Shown here: positions 46,243 to 55,946 of the stretch, piece after piece
Position numbering within the stretch: position 1 is the stretch's first letter
Layout of the letters: every line of letters starts with the position of its first letter
DNA from: Eudoraea adriatica DSM 19308
GTDB lineage: Bacteria > Bacteroidota > Bacteroidia > Flavobacteriales > Flavobacteriaceae
Direction of reading: 5' to 3'
DNA: 64,000 nucleotides
Assembly: GCF_000382125.1 (NCBI RefSeq)
Contig: NZ_KB907546.1
Location: 186,001 to 250,000, forward strand
Notes under the pieces: generated by a model
The model's database searches: none
Told to the model about the DNA's origin: nothing
Seen by the model: the letters and a program-made list of their open reading frames with translations, nothing else
Program-made: the position numbers and the translations under genes

Positions 46243-48453
46243 TTACGGTTTATTAATGCTATCATTAGCCATAGCACCATTTTCATCCAACATGGAATAT
46301 TCTAATTGAAATACAGGCATGGACCCCTTGTTTAAGGGTTCTTTAGAATCAGCTGTTCTTATAATTATCTGAGTAGAGTCATTAGCTGTTTTAAGGTATT
46401 CCGTTGCGCTATTCATCCGGGCCCTGTTAAAGCGATTCGATAATGAATCCATTTCTATGGGATTCGCCAACTGCATTATCGCCTGATTTAAGTCCAGGGA
46501 ATCTCCGTCAATTTGGGCTTGTACAAAACTCTTAAAACCTTCTTCATCCTTTAGATAGTCTTTCTGCGTTTTTTCAAAATACAATGCTCCTATTTTTGCT
46601 TCAGCAAGAGCCTCTTTTTGCAAATCAGGATCTACATAATACACCATGTCTATCTCCAGACCTTCTTTTTTTTCTTCTAACTTTAATAAGAGATCAAACT
46701 GTCTAATTTGTTTTTCTGTAGGGATAGAATCTAAATAGGTATACTCAATAGCTTCTAATTCTTTAGGGTCTCCACCAACCAACCCTGCCAGAAAATTAAC
46801 CGGTTTTGCCACTGCATTTGTAATCATATTTTTGAAAGTGGTCCAGACAATTTTCCCAATATCTACCTCCGGGTCATTAAGATCGCCCCTAACCGGAACT
46901 TCCAGATTGATATCACCATTTTTATCTTTTAAAAGAAAAATAGCAAATTTTAAGGGCAGGCTATACAAACCACTGTCATTATTATCGACAGTGACATTTT
47001 TTACCAACAAACGATTTTCACTAACAATGTTTCCATTTGTAATTTTAGAATTGCTATAGTAAAACATATCACCCTGTAAAATGCTATGCCCGGTATAATG
47101 GTTAGAATAAATATTTAAATCAGATAACAAGAAACGTTCTACCGTTATATCTACCCCCATGGTTAGTAGATTGGAGGGGTCATATCCCAATTTTGCATCG
47201 AGTGTACCACGGTCATTTAATAACATTTTTGCATAAATATCAATCCAATCAGCTGTGCTGGAAATACTGTCAGCTTCTATTTCTATTTCACTTAAACTGT
47301 AATTAAAAGGTTGTCCGGTAAGATTATCTGTATAATCCATTTCAGAAGTGTTTAGACTTAAGTGATTTACCTGGTAGTGCATTGTGCTTGCACTGGAATC
47401 TTCTTCTACGACAACCGTATTTTCTTCTTCTGTCTCTGTTGTTGCTTCTTCCCTTACAGAATCGAGCTTGAAAATTCGGAAAATATTGTTGGAAACAGAA
47501 TCCAATTCAAATTTCACATAGGAACTGGTAATATCCAGGGTGTCTATAATGTATGATTCCTTGTCATAGTTGATCTCAGCCAGGGAAGTATGAACCTTCT
47601 CAGCGGCCATAAATTTCTCACCATTCTGATCGCTCATTGAAAAATCCAAAATATCTGCTGTGCCCGAAAGGAGGGCTTTTTCTGGTTCATTTATATTACC
47701 CGTAATATCTAAGGTTGAGTTTACCCTGCCATCAAAAGAATTAATGAGGGCGTACTCTGCCACATATTTATAAAATGGATCCAGATAGAGATCTTTTACG
47801 ATAATTCGGGCATCAAACTCTCCCTCTATCGGATTAATATTCAGAATAGATTCGAAATAACCACCTCGCTTGAATTTAAATTTAAAATCAGCATTACTTT
47901 TCACACTCTGATCCCATTCAACGAAGGGTATAAAAAAAGAGAAGTCATCAATATGGGTTAAATTATCCACATCTTTATCATCAAAAGTAAAATAGGATTC
48001 TTTCAATTCAAGATTAGAAAGGCTGTATTTAATAGGCTCTTCATTTAAAGTATCCTCCGGAATACTGTCCGATGCCATGTGAAAAGCTACAAGGTCATCA
48101 AAATTAAAAATGGAATCTTTTTTGGTGATATTCACGTTTAATCCCTTGAGGTAAAACTGTTCCATTACAAAATGATCTGAAAAATAACCATAGGGTTCCA
48201 TGTCTACAACTAAGGTGTCAAACGAAGCAAAAACGTCTTTGTCATTTGCCTCATACATTTGAAAATTGTAGAGTTTAAGCGTTCCGGTAAAGTAGTTGAG
48301 TCGGAGTTTTTCCAGATCTATCTTTCTTCCTAAAAGCTCCTTACTGTGTTTTATTACATAACGTTTGCCAAGGGGTGGAGCAAGAAGCAGGACCAGGACA
48401 ATCAAACTTCCAAGTCCAATACCTATCCAAAGCAAAATTTTCTTTTTACCCAT
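46243..48453 (-). CDS. DUF748 / AsmA-like envelope protein
   Basis: This 736-residue protein has one N-terminal membrane helix (LWIGIGLGSLIVLVLLLAPPLG) followed by a large periplasmic region of beta-rich AsmA/DUF748 type: RKIDLEKLRLNYFTGTLKLYNFQMYE, then LSLNTSEMDYTDNLTGQPFNYSLSEIEIEADSI, and LKDKNGDINLEVPVRGDLNDPEVDIGKIVWTTFKN. The last motif is typical of the family. Related proteins bridge inner and outer membrane and are tied to lipid transport. It is probably not part of the polysaccharide locus. Confidence 0.83.
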   Translation of the reverse strand: MGKKKILLWIGIGLGSLIVLVLLLAPPLGKRYVIKHSKELLGRKIDLEKLRLNYFTGTLKLYNFQMYEANDKDVFASFDTLVVDMEPYGYFSDHFVMEQFYLKGLNVNITKKDSIFNFDDLVAFHMASDSIPEDTLNEEPIKYSLSNLELKESYFTFDDKDVDNLTHIDDFSFFIPFVEWDQSVKSNADFKFKFKRGGYFESILNINPIEGEFDARIIVKDLYLDPFYKYVAEYALINSFDGRVNSTLDITGNINEPEKALLSGTADILDFSMSDQNGEKFMAAEKVHTSLAEINYDKESYIIDTLDITSSYVKFELDSVSNNIFRIFKLDSVREEATTETEEENTVVVEEDSSASTMHYQVNHLSLNTSEMDYTDNLTGQPFNYSLSEIEIEADSISSTADWIDIYAKMLLNDRGTLDAKLGYDPSNLLTMGVDITVERFLLSDLNIYSNHYTGHSILQGDMFYYSNSKITNGNIVSENRLLVKNVTVDNNDSGLYSLPLKFAIFLLKDKNGDINLEVPVRGDLNDPEVDIGKIVWTTFKNMITNAVAKPVNFLAGLVGGDPKELEAIEYTYLDSIPTEKQIRQFDLLLKLEEKKEGLEIDMVYYVDPDLQKEALAEAKIGALYFEKTQKDYLKDEEGFKSFVQAQIDGDSLDLNQAIMQLANPIEMDSLSNRFNRARMNSATEYLKTANDSTQIIIRTADSKEPLNKGSMPVFQLEYSMLDENGAMANDSINKP

Positions 48454-48597
48454 TATAAAAACTTATTTAAATAATAGCATATATAAAGAGTTTTAGGACC
48501 ATTTAAAATAAAAAATCACCTTTAGTTTTAAATAAAAGCTAAGGTAAATTATTCCATTTCTTCCATTAGAATTTCCGGAGGTTCTATGCAATAAAAG

Positions 48598-49647
48598 CTA
48601 TTCTTCTTCCTTTACTTCCACAATCTCGTACATATCCACGCCATCTAATTGAATAGGCTGGTAGTAGGTCTCTCCAAATTTTACATAGGTCTGATCCCCG
48701 ATCTTCACCTCTTCACCACCTTCCGGCAAATGGGGGACAATAGTGCCTGCAGTAGCTGGTACTACCGTATAACCTTCGTCAGATTTTTCATAATACGCCC
48801 CGCCATAGTAGTAATTATTAGTAGTTTCATTCACTTCCACTACTTCTGCCTCTTTGGGGATAGTCTTTACAGTAGCACCAACAGGGGCTTGAACAACGGT
48901 GTAACCGCCATCAGATGCAACGTAATAAACACCCTGGTCATAATGGTATTGCTGGCTCTCTATGCTTATTATTATCGCTGTGGTTGCCAGGGTAGCTACA
49001 AAAAAGCCCCATGGATGCCAGACAGGACCCCAGTAAAACGGACGATAAGGATGATAAAAATAAGGTCTGTGGCAATAATACCCAAAACCGCCATATCTGT
49101 AAGGGGGTCTGACATATGCACGACCGCCTGCCCGAACATAGGTGTTGCCCCTGTTAATATTTACGTTTCTGCTATTATCTATGTTTATGTTTCTATTGCT
49201 GTTGTCAATATTAGTTCTGTTTCGGGTATTGTTTTTAACATCAGATGTTCTTTTTCTTTCATTGGAAGTATTAGGCCTTGCAGCATCGCGATTACCAGAT
49301 CTGTCTGATGTCTTTTGCCTTTGCGCAACATCCCTTTGCCCGGTACTTGGTGTCCTGCTATAACTGCGATCATTAGATCTTGTGTGCCCTCCATTAATTG
49401 ATCTGGAAGGTGAGTTATAAGAAGTGGAAGGCCTGGATGCAGAGCGCTGCGTACTTTGGCGTTGTGTGCTTGCCCTGGAGGGAGCCGAACGTTGCGGGCT
49501 TGGGCGAGAAGCCATGCTCCTGCTGCCTCCTCTGGACGCTCTATGGCCCATTCTTTGGGCGTTTATTGCCTCTAATGGCAATAGAAGCAAGAGTAATAAT
49601 AGTAGTATTCCGGAAAGTCTGGTTAATATTTTTTTGTCTTTGAACAT
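48598..49647 (-). CDS. DUF6515 family exported protein
   Basis: This 349-residue protein begins with a signal peptide (ILLLLLLLLLPLEAINAQ). Residues about 30-170 are a low-complexity Arg/Ser/Asn-rich region (RPSPQRSAPSRAS; RNINIDNSRNVNINRGN), followed by an aromatic PYRYGGFGYYCHRPYFYHPYRPFYWGP segment, one hydrophobic stretch and three repeated units around GVYY/GAYY...GYTVV.AP.G. These features fit DUF6515. The basic disordered part suggests binding of nucleic acid or anionic polymer, which is conjecture. It is 26 bases from the DUF2092 gene and probably cotranscribed with it. Confidence 0.78.
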   Translation of the reverse strand: MFKDKKILTRLSGILLLLLLLLLPLEAINAQRMGHRASRGGSRSMASRPSPQRSAPSRASTQRQSTQRSASRPSTSYNSPSRSINGGHTRSNDRSYSRTPSTGQRDVAQRQKTSDRSGNRDAARPNTSNERKRTSDVKNNTRNRTNIDNSNRNINIDNSRNVNINRGNTYVRAGGRAYVRPPYRYGGFGYYCHRPYFYHPYRPFYWGPVWHPWGFFVATLATTAIIISIESQQYHYDQGVYYVASDGGYTVVQAPVGATVKTIPKEAEVVEVNETTNNYYYGGAYYEKSDEGYTVVPATAGTIVPHLPEGGEEVKIGDQTYVKFGETYYQPIQLDGVDMYEIVEVKEEE

Positions 49648-49673
49648 AATTTGTTGTTATTAATGAAACTGCT

Positions 49674-50402
49674 TTATGACTTCTCCATAATGTCAATAAG
49701 CTTCGACTTGGGAGGGGGTAAAAATTCAAACATGGTGCTTGGTAGCTTCGGATTTAAATCCCAACTTTTAAACACTGATTCGAACCTTAAATTTTGGTTG
49801 CCTTTTTGAATTAAAACAAGGCGTTTTGGCAAATTTTGGTTGCTGCTGGAGATCCATAACTGGAACTGCATATTTTCATTGGTGGCTCTTAAATAAAAAC
49901 ACTCTTCTCCCTCTACCACTGTCTTACCTAAAAATTCCAGTGTATTGAACTCTTCCAGAATATCATCGGTAAATGAAGGATAGAAAAAATCTGCCGCGGG
50001 AAACTCGAAATCAAACCTTGTGTGCAGGTTGTCTATCATCTCGATTATATTTCCGGGGCTTTCAAGAACAACGTAATTATTTTCTTTGAAAGAATAAAAG
50101 GAGGCATATGTTCCGTTAAACCAAAAACCATATTTTCCATTAGTACCAATTCTTTGGTAGACCATCTTATCGGGACCTTCCATGCTCACATGGCTGGTAC
50201 TATAATGTGTTTCTATTTTTTGATTATCATCCAGCTTGTCCGCGGCAGTTTCTATGCTAAAACTCACTGCTTCAAGTTCACCAATAATATCTGCCATCCT
50301 GTCCAGGATATAAACGGCTGCTGAATCTATCTCCCGAACAGCCTGACTTTGGCCATAAAAGGGGAGTACTAATAATGCAAGTATTATAATTTGTTTTTTC
50401 AT
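49674..50402 (-). CDS. DUF2092 family periplasmic protein
   Basis: This 242-residue exported protein has a signal peptide ending LPFYGQSQA. It matches DUF2092, a LolA/LolB-like fold: AVYILDRMADIIGELEAVSFSIE near the N-terminus, KYGFWFNGTYASFYSFKENNYVVLE in the middle and FEFLPPPKSKLIDI at the end. Related families bind lipid or lipoprotein. It lies immediately upstream of the DUF6515 gene, a pairing that suggests joint function in the envelope. Confidence 0.8.
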   Translation of the reverse strand: MKKQIIILALLVLPFYGQSQAVREIDSAAVYILDRMADIIGELEAVSFSIETAADKLDDNQKIETHYSTSHVSMEGPDKMVYQRIGTNGKYGFWFNGTYASFYSFKENNYVVLESPGNIIEMIDNLHTRFDFEFPAADFFYPSFTDDILEEFNTLEFLGKTVVEGEECFYLRATNENMQFQLWISSSNQNLPKRLVLIQKGNQNLRFESVFKSWDLNPKLPSTMFEFLPPPKSKLIDIMEKS

Positions 50403-50507
50403 AGCCCCAAGATACTTATTTCAGGTATTTAGCTCCAAGAAAATGGAAGTGTAAAATTAAATTATTGAATATCGAATTAGTTAGGAATCTTTGATTCTCT
50501 GTTTTAA

Positions 50508-51044
50508 CTACAAATACAAATGAATAAACCATACGATAACAATGATTATTATAAAGATAAAGCTCAGTGCAAAGTATTTGATGGCATTTTCTACATGTTG
50601 GAATTTCTTATCAATAATCATGCTTTCTATATAAATTTGCTGACCTAACTGGGAGTAAAAGTCCTCTTCTTCGCCAAATATTTCAATTAACCTCTTGGTG
50701 TATTTCTCTATGCTTCCGAATGAGTATACGGCATCTCTGAAGAAAAGCACATTTTTTTCATATTTCTTGGTTATCTGAGGTTTAAAACACTTAAAACAGA
50801 AGTATATAGAAATTAAGGAACTGATCATCCAGAAAGAAGCCAATACAATAAAGAGCGCACCTTCCTGGAAAAGTGGTTGAAGTTCTTCTAACCTGTCAAA
50901 AAAAACGCCTAAAATTAATCCATGAAAAGAAAATATAACACCGGCTTTGAGCTCGGATGCCCGTATTAGTTTTTCCAATCGCTCCAATTGCTCCCAATAA
51001 TTATTGGGATCTTGTCTGGTAATTGAATTCTCTTTATCTGCCAT
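50508..51044 (-). CDS. PycTM-like membrane protein (Pycsar effector domain candidate)
   Basis: This 178-residue protein has an N-terminal helix LEKLIRASELKAGVIFSFHGLILGVFF, a second hydrophobic segment (FIVLASFWMISSLISIYFCF), an amphipathic stretch with YSQLGQQIYIESMIIDKKFQHVENAIKYFAL and a final helix. The order, a KA..I.a..G..LG. first helix and a late QI...S.I..KK...N..K, resembles the PycTM effector domain (DUF5706), which harms the membrane on cyclic pyrimidine signalling. No nucleotide cyclase gene is adjacent, so an immune role is unproven. Confidence 0.55.
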   Translation of the reverse strand: MADKENSITRQDPNNYWEQLERLEKLIRASELKAGVIFSFHGLILGVFFDRLEELQPLFQEGALFIVLASFWMISSLISIYFCFKCFKPQITKKYEKNVLFFRDAVYSFGSIEKYTKRLIEIFGEEEDFYSQLGQQIYIESMIIDKKFQHVENAIKYFALSFIFIIIIVIVWFIHLYL

Positions 51045-51173
51045 TCCTTAATAAGTGTATTTAGAATTAATCAACGATTTAAATATACGATAAATCCGAT
51101 TATAGTTTTTAACTAAAGGCAGCACGGATTAGATAATCTATTATCTTTATCGCAAGACCAACCCAAGTTAAAT

Positions 51174-52286
51174 ATGAAATTGAATATAACCAGCCAGCGC
51201 CTTTATTCGTTGGACGCACTTCGTGGATTTGATATGTTCTGGATTATTGGTGCAGAGGAGATCTTTCATAAAATGGCTGAGATTACCCATTTGCCATTTT
51301 GGAATTCCTTATCCAATCAGTTTATTCATCCTGCATGGCACGGCTTTGCGTTTTACGATTTGATTTTTCCCTTGTTCCTTTTTCTTGCGGGCGTGGCCAC
51401 GCCTTATTCTGTAGGAAAACAGCTTGAAAAAGGAATAAATCGAAAATCCCTGTTATATCGCGTCATTAAAAGGGGGTTAATTTTGTTTCTTCTGGGGGTT
51501 ATCTATAATAATGGTCTCGAAATTCGCCCTTTGGAAGAGATACGTTTTGGAAGTGTTCTGGGGCGTATTGGTTTGGCCTATATGTTCGCCAACATCATAT
51601 ACCTTTACACCAAACAGCGCGGTCAGATTATTTGGTTCTCTGCACTGCTTCTTGGCTACTGGTTCCTTTTAATGTTCAACTCTGCACCCGGTTATCCCAT
51701 GGGTGATATGACCATGGAAGGTAATTTTGTTTCTTACCTGGATACACTCATCATGCCGGGTAAATTGTATCTGGGCATACATGATCCGGAAGGGTTTGTA
51801 TCAACAATTCCCGCCATCCCAACCTGTCTCCTGGGCATATTCGCGGGAAATTTATTAAAACACGGGGCTGTCGATAAGCAAAAAGAAACTGCTGTCAGGC
51901 TCGTAGTCATTGGTGTTATACTAATTATCCTTGCACAATTATGGAACCTTGTTTTTCCAATCAACAAAAACTTATGGACGAGTTCATTTACATTGCAATG
52001 CGGCGGTATAAGTATGCTGCTGATGGCTGCCTTTTATTACATCATTGATATCCTCGGGCATAGAAAATGGGCATTTTTCTTTAAAGTAATTGGTATGAAT
52101 TCTATTTTGATATATATGGCCGGTGGTTTTATAGATTGGGCTTATACAACATCTGCCTTATTCCAATGGCTGGGCCAGCTTGTTGGGGATCCTTACAACG
52201 CTGTGGTTATGGTTTTATGTTATATTGGGGTACAATGGGCATTTTTATACGTTCTTTATAGAAAGAAGGTTTTTCTGCGTGTTTAG
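51174..52286 (+). CDS. DUF5009 / heparan-alpha-glucosaminide N-acetyltransferase-like membrane protein
   Basis: This 370-residue inner-membrane protein has about ten helices. The N-terminus RLYSLDALRGFDMFWIIGAEEI and the segment HPAWHGFAFYDLIFPLFLFLAGVATPYS are hallmarks of the DUF5009/HGSNAT-like family, which carries acetyl groups across a membrane to sugar amines. The histidines in that segment are probably catalytic. In Bacteroidota such proteins occur near glycan-related genes; here no specific partner is evident. Confidence 0.83.
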   Translation: MKLNITSQRLYSLDALRGFDMFWIIGAEEIFHKMAEITHLPFWNSLSNQFIHPAWHGFAFYDLIFPLFLFLAGVATPYSVGKQLEKGINRKSLLYRVIKRGLILFLLGVIYNNGLEIRPLEEIRFGSVLGRIGLAYMFANIIYLYTKQRGQIIWFSALLLGYWFLLMFNSAPGYPMGDMTMEGNFVSYLDTLIMPGKLYLGIHDPEGFVSTIPAIPTCLLGIFAGNLLKHGAVDKQKETAVRLVVIGVILIILAQLWNLVFPINKNLWTSSFTLQCGGISMLLMAAFYYIIDILGHRKWAFFFKVIGMNSILIYMAGGFIDWAYTTSALFQWLGQLVGDPYNAVVMVLCYIGVQWAFLYVLYRKKVFLRV

Positions 52287-52354
52287 AACCTAAGTGTGTT
52301 ATTTTTGAATCCAAATAGAGTCTTTTAAAAATTATTGGTTATTAATATAGAATC

Positions 52355-52840
52355 ATGGGTATGATGGACAAATCGAAATGCGACGCAATCTATACTTTGC
52401 TAAATGAAGCAAAAGTAGACTGGCAACAGCTCCTGGAGAAAATTATTTCCTGTTTTGACTGTACCACGGGAACGGTTCATTTTTTGGATGAGGGCACGTC
52501 AATTTTAAAGTTGAAGGCCCACCAGGGTATTCCAGGTTTCTTGCTGCCAAAAATATCGGAAATACCCATTGGCAAGGGCATGGCAGGAATAGCTGCGGAA
52601 CGCCGGGAGCCGGTAGAGATTTGTAACCTGCAAACAGATGAATCCGGAGTGGCCAGACCGGCGGCAAGGGAAACCAAAGTTGAAGGATCCATAGCTGTGC
52701 CTATGATTCTTGATGGGGTTTTATATGGGACATTTGGTATAGCAAAGCCTGTTCCTTACGACTTTACCAAAGAAGAGATTGGCGAACTAAGCGCAATTGG
52801 TACCGAAATGAGCCGAATTTTAAAAAGTTCTAACCCTTAG
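52355..52840 (+). CDS. GAF domain protein
   Basis: This 161-residue protein is essentially a single GAF sensor domain: LLEKIISCFDCTTGTVHFLDEGTSILKLKAHQGIP, then IPIGKGMAGIAAERREPVEICNL and EGSIAVPMILDGVLYGTFGIAKP. There is no output domain. Related single-GAF proteins include free methionine-R-sulfoxide reductases, but the expected cysteine triad is not seen, so a sensor or scaffold role is more likely. It converges on the glgC gene. Confidence 0.78.
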   Translation: MGMMDKSKCDAIYTLLNEAKVDWQQLLEKIISCFDCTTGTVHFLDEGTSILKLKAHQGIPGFLLPKISEIPIGKGMAGIAAERREPVEICNLQTDESGVARPAARETKVEGSIAVPMILDGVLYGTFGIAKPVPYDFTKEEIGELSAIGTEMSRILKSSNP

Positions 52841-52856
52841 GATTTGTGGCTTTAGG

Positions 52857-54122
52857 TTAAAGTTTAAAGCCAGACGGAATTACCGCTCCTTTTTTTATCA
52901 CTACAATACCATCTTTAATGACATAGGAATCTGTTTCCAGGTCTTCCAGGTGCGGGCCACCATCAATGGTGACATCGTCTCCAATCCGGCAATTTTTATC
53001 AATGATTGCATTTTTAATATGGCAGCGCTCTCCGACACCCATTAGTATTTTGATCTTGTTGTTTTCTATTTCTTCGAGGGTTTCATAGTAATCGCAACCC
53101 ATCATATACGTATTTATTACGGTGGATTCTTTTCCTATTCGTGAGCGTATCCCAATAACGGATCGCCTTATCTCAGTTGCATGTATAATACATCCTTCGG
53201 CAATTACGGCCTTGTCCATTTGAGTTCCCGAAATCTTAGACGTAGGCAAAACTCTGGCTCTGGTATGTATGACCCGCTGGGTGTCATAGAGGTTAAACTT
53301 CGGAATAGCGTCTGTTAATCCCAGGTTAGCTTCAAAGAAAGAATCAATATTACCTATATCCGTCCAATAGCCTTCAAACTGATAACTGAGCACTTTGTGT
53401 TTTCCAATGGATTGCGGGAGGATCTCTTTTCCAAAATCCATAGTTTCGGGATCATTCATGAGATCTATAAGCAGGTCGCGGTTAAAGATATAAATACCCA
53501 TGGATGCAAGGTATAGACGCCCTTCCTGCTTCATTTCGTCACTAACTTCCGATTGCCAGTCCGGCAACAAATCGGATGATGGTTTTTCAATGAAAGAAGT
53601 TATATTATCTTCATTATCATTTTTTAATATGCCAAAGGCAGGAGCATCATTGGCATGAACCGGAATTGTTCCTATTGTTATATCGGCTTTGCTCTCAATA
53701 TGTTTATTTATCATTATATTAAAATCCATCTGATATAACTGATCTCCGGACAGGATTAAGGCATAATCAAATTCGTGCTGCAAAAAATGATGCATGCTTT
53801 GTCTTACCGCATCAGCTGTTCCCTGAAACCAATCTCCACTGGTCATGGTAAGTTCGGCCGCTAAAACATCTACAAAAGCTTTGCTGAAAAAGCTAAAATG
53901 ATAGGTGTTTTTAATATGCCTGTTTAAGGATGCAGAATTAAATTGGGTTAAGACATACATTCTTTTAATATCTGAATTAATGCAATTGGAAATAGGAATA
54001 TCCACTAATCTATATTTCCCTGCAATAGGTACAGCTGGTTTCGACCTTTTTTCAGTCAACGGAAACAGGCGTGATCCCTGACCTCCTCCTAATATAATTG
54101 CTAGAACGCTTTGAGTGAACAT
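52857..54122 (-). CDS. glgC: glucose-1-phosphate adenylyltransferase (ADP-glucose pyrophosphorylase)
   Basis: This 421-residue enzyme makes ADP-glucose for glycogen. The nucleotidyltransferase domain opens with AIILGGGQGSRLFPLTEKRSKPAVPIAGKYRLVDIPISNCINS, has FQGTADAVRQSMHH and LILSGDQLYQMD, and SFIEKPSSD; a C-terminal beta-helix part follows with IRSRIGKESTVINTYMMGCDYYE. Full family length. It lies four bases downstream of the glycogen synthase gene, in the same operon. Confidence 0.94.
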   Translation of the reverse strand: MFTQSVLAIILGGGQGSRLFPLTEKRSKPAVPIAGKYRLVDIPISNCINSDIKRMYVLTQFNSASLNRHIKNTYHFSFFSKAFVDVLAAELTMTSGDWFQGTADAVRQSMHHFLQHEFDYALILSGDQLYQMDFNIMINKHIESKADITIGTIPVHANDAPAFGILKNDNEDNITSFIEKPSSDLLPDWQSEVSDEMKQEGRLYLASMGIYIFNRDLLIDLMNDPETMDFGKEILPQSIGKHKVLSYQFEGYWTDIGNIDSFFEANLGLTDAIPKFNLYDTQRVIHTRARVLPTSKISGTQMDKAVIAEGCIIHATEIRRSVIGIRSRIGKESTVINTYMMGCDYYETLEEIENNKIKILMGVGERCHIKNAIIDKNCRIGDDVTIDGGPHLEDLETDSYVIKDGIVVIKKGAVIPSGFKL

Positions 54123-54126
54123 GTTT

Positions 54127-55332
54127 TTAATGCTTTAAAGATTTGTATAAGGTTTCAATTTGTTGTGCAATTGCAGACCAGTCGAATGTTTCTTCTACTC
54201 GTTTTCTGCCTTTATGCGCCATAGATTTCTGTAACTCTTTATTGTTAATTATAGTATTTATACCTTTAGCAAGGTCCCGTGCAAATTTATCCGGATCTAC
54301 GGGTTCAAAGGGAGCCTCATTTTGTTGCTCCAATGGCACGAGTATACCCGTTTCACCATCCACAACCACTTCTTTTATCCCCCCCACGGCACTGGCTACA
54401 ACGGCTGTATTGCAGGCCATGGCTTCAATATTGATTATTCCAAAGGGTTCATAAATGGATGGACAACAAAATACGTCTGCATGGGAATAAAGCTGTATAA
54501 CCGATTTTTTATCGAGCATTTCAGCGATCCAGATTACATTATCCCTGCTTTTTCTTACTTCATTAACACAGTCTTCCATTTCTTTTGCAATTTCAGGCGT
54601 GTCCGGGGCTCCTGCACATAATACTACCTGGGTGTCCGGGTCTATATATTTAATGGCATTCACTAAGTGTATGATCCCCTTCTGCCTTGTGATTCTACCG
54701 ACAAACAGGACATAGGGTTTTGATTTATTTATATGATACTTATCCAGGGCTGTAGTTTCACTGGTAGCTATATATTCTTTAAGGTTAATTCCATTGTATA
54801 TTACTTTTATTTTTTCCTCATCTACATCAAAATATTTCAGGACATCATCTCTTGTCTCATAGGATACTGCGATAACTGCATCTGCCATTTCTATGGCTGT
54901 TTTTTCAATCCATAATGATGCGTCGTATCCTCTACCCAGCTGCTCTCGTTTCCAGGGCCTCAATGGCTCCAGGGAATGTGTTGTTACCACCAGGGGAATT
55001 CCATAAAGCAGTTTTGCTGTTATGCCAGCAAAGTGTGAATACCAGGTATGGCAATGCACTATATCGGCATTAATGTCATCGGCATTCATATGGATGCAGG
55101 TACTTAGTGTTTGTAATACGGCTTTAAGTTTATCATTGGAGTTATTGAAAATGGGATTGTCATAAGGAAATCCCTTCACGGACAAATTACCTGATTCTTC
55201 ATCCTGATCACCGAAGCATCGCACTTCCAGCTCCATAAGTTTGGCCAATTCGGCAGCCAAATACTCAACATGGACCCCTGCGCCTCCGTAAACATAAGGA
55301 GGAAATTCTCTGGTAAAGAAAAGTGCTTTCAT
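54127..55332 (-). CDS. glgA: glycogen synthase, GT4 (actinobacterial-type)
   Basis: This 401-residue GT-B enzyme fits the GT4 glycogen synthase group rather than the classical GT5 GlgA. The start is MKALFFTREFPPYVYGGAGVHVEYLAAELAKL; further landmarks are VHCHTWYSHFAGI, TTHSLEPLRPWKREQLGRGYDAS, LFVGRITRQKGIIHLV and CCPSIYEPFGIINIEAMACNTAVVAS. The following glgC gene supplies its ADP-glucose. No branching enzyme is encoded in the window. Confidence 0.87.
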   Translation of the reverse strand: MKALFFTREFPPYVYGGAGVHVEYLAAELAKLMELEVRCFGDQDEESGNLSVKGFPYDNPIFNNSNDKLKAVLQTLSTCIHMNADDINADIVHCHTWYSHFAGITAKLLYGIPLVVTTHSLEPLRPWKREQLGRGYDASLWIEKTAIEMADAVIAVSYETRDDVLKYFDVDEEKIKVIYNGINLKEYIATSETTALDKYHINKSKPYVLFVGRITRQKGIIHLVNAIKYIDPDTQVVLCAGAPDTPEIAKEMEDCVNEVRKSRDNVIWIAEMLDKKSVIQLYSHADVFCCPSIYEPFGIINIEAMACNTAVVASAVGGIKEVVVDGETGILVPLEQQNEAPFEPVDPDKFARDLAKGINTIINNKELQKSMAHKGRKRVEETFDWSAIAQQIETLYKSLKH

Positions 55333-55946
55333 ATAATATTTCCGGGTATTGGTTTTAGAATTTTATTTTGAACTTCACCTATAATTTAGGCTATTTTTTA
55401 ATAGTTAACTGGCATCTGCCGAATTTTTATAAAGGTATTTATAAATTTCCTTTTTGGTCTATAGATGGGCGTAAAAACAAGGTAAATTTTTATATCGAAA
55501 CTGTTAATTTTAGATTATCAACTTGCACTTAAAATGATGTCTCAATTAACTCTATTTTTGTATAGTCAGCGATGAATTGATAGGAAAAAATGATTTCATT
55601 GGTTAGTTATTTTAGTTTTGCTTACTCTAAAAAGTTTTCAGCCTCCCTTCTATTATTTTGACCGGTGAGTTCAGGGCCTGAGAAATATTATTCTAGTTCC
55701 GAATGCCTAGTAAGGTAAGGAAAAAAGGCAAAAAAATAAGACCTTTCTATTTGAAATTAGAGGATTTAAGATTCGTGCTTAGATGAGCGTAATAGATTAA
55801 CAAGGAGTTACCTTGTTGACCTTCTTATATGACTTATGCTCATAAGCACGTTTACTAGTAAACCTGATTTCACTTCTTTCTAATTCTTATTATCTTTGGG
55901 ATATAGCGCTAAAAAATCATTTTACTCAATTGTTGTAAATAGATTT
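55333..55946 (+). other. gene-poor gap, first part of the T6SS border
   Basis: About 600 AT-rich bases contain no recognisable gene. A perfect 7-bp inverted repeat with a five-base loop sits at 55799-55817 (aacaagg / ccttgtt); it lacks a T-run, so it is not a typical terminator. Confidence 0.4.

Noticed and set aside
48649-49663. Long frames on the plus strand opposite the DUF6515 gene
   Set aside because: They arise from the low-complexity Arg/Ser/Asn coding of the minus-strand gene and have no signal or motif of their own.
52300-52307. TATTTTTG box upstream of the GAF gene
   Set aside because: No TTG at the required distance, so the promoter pattern is incomplete.
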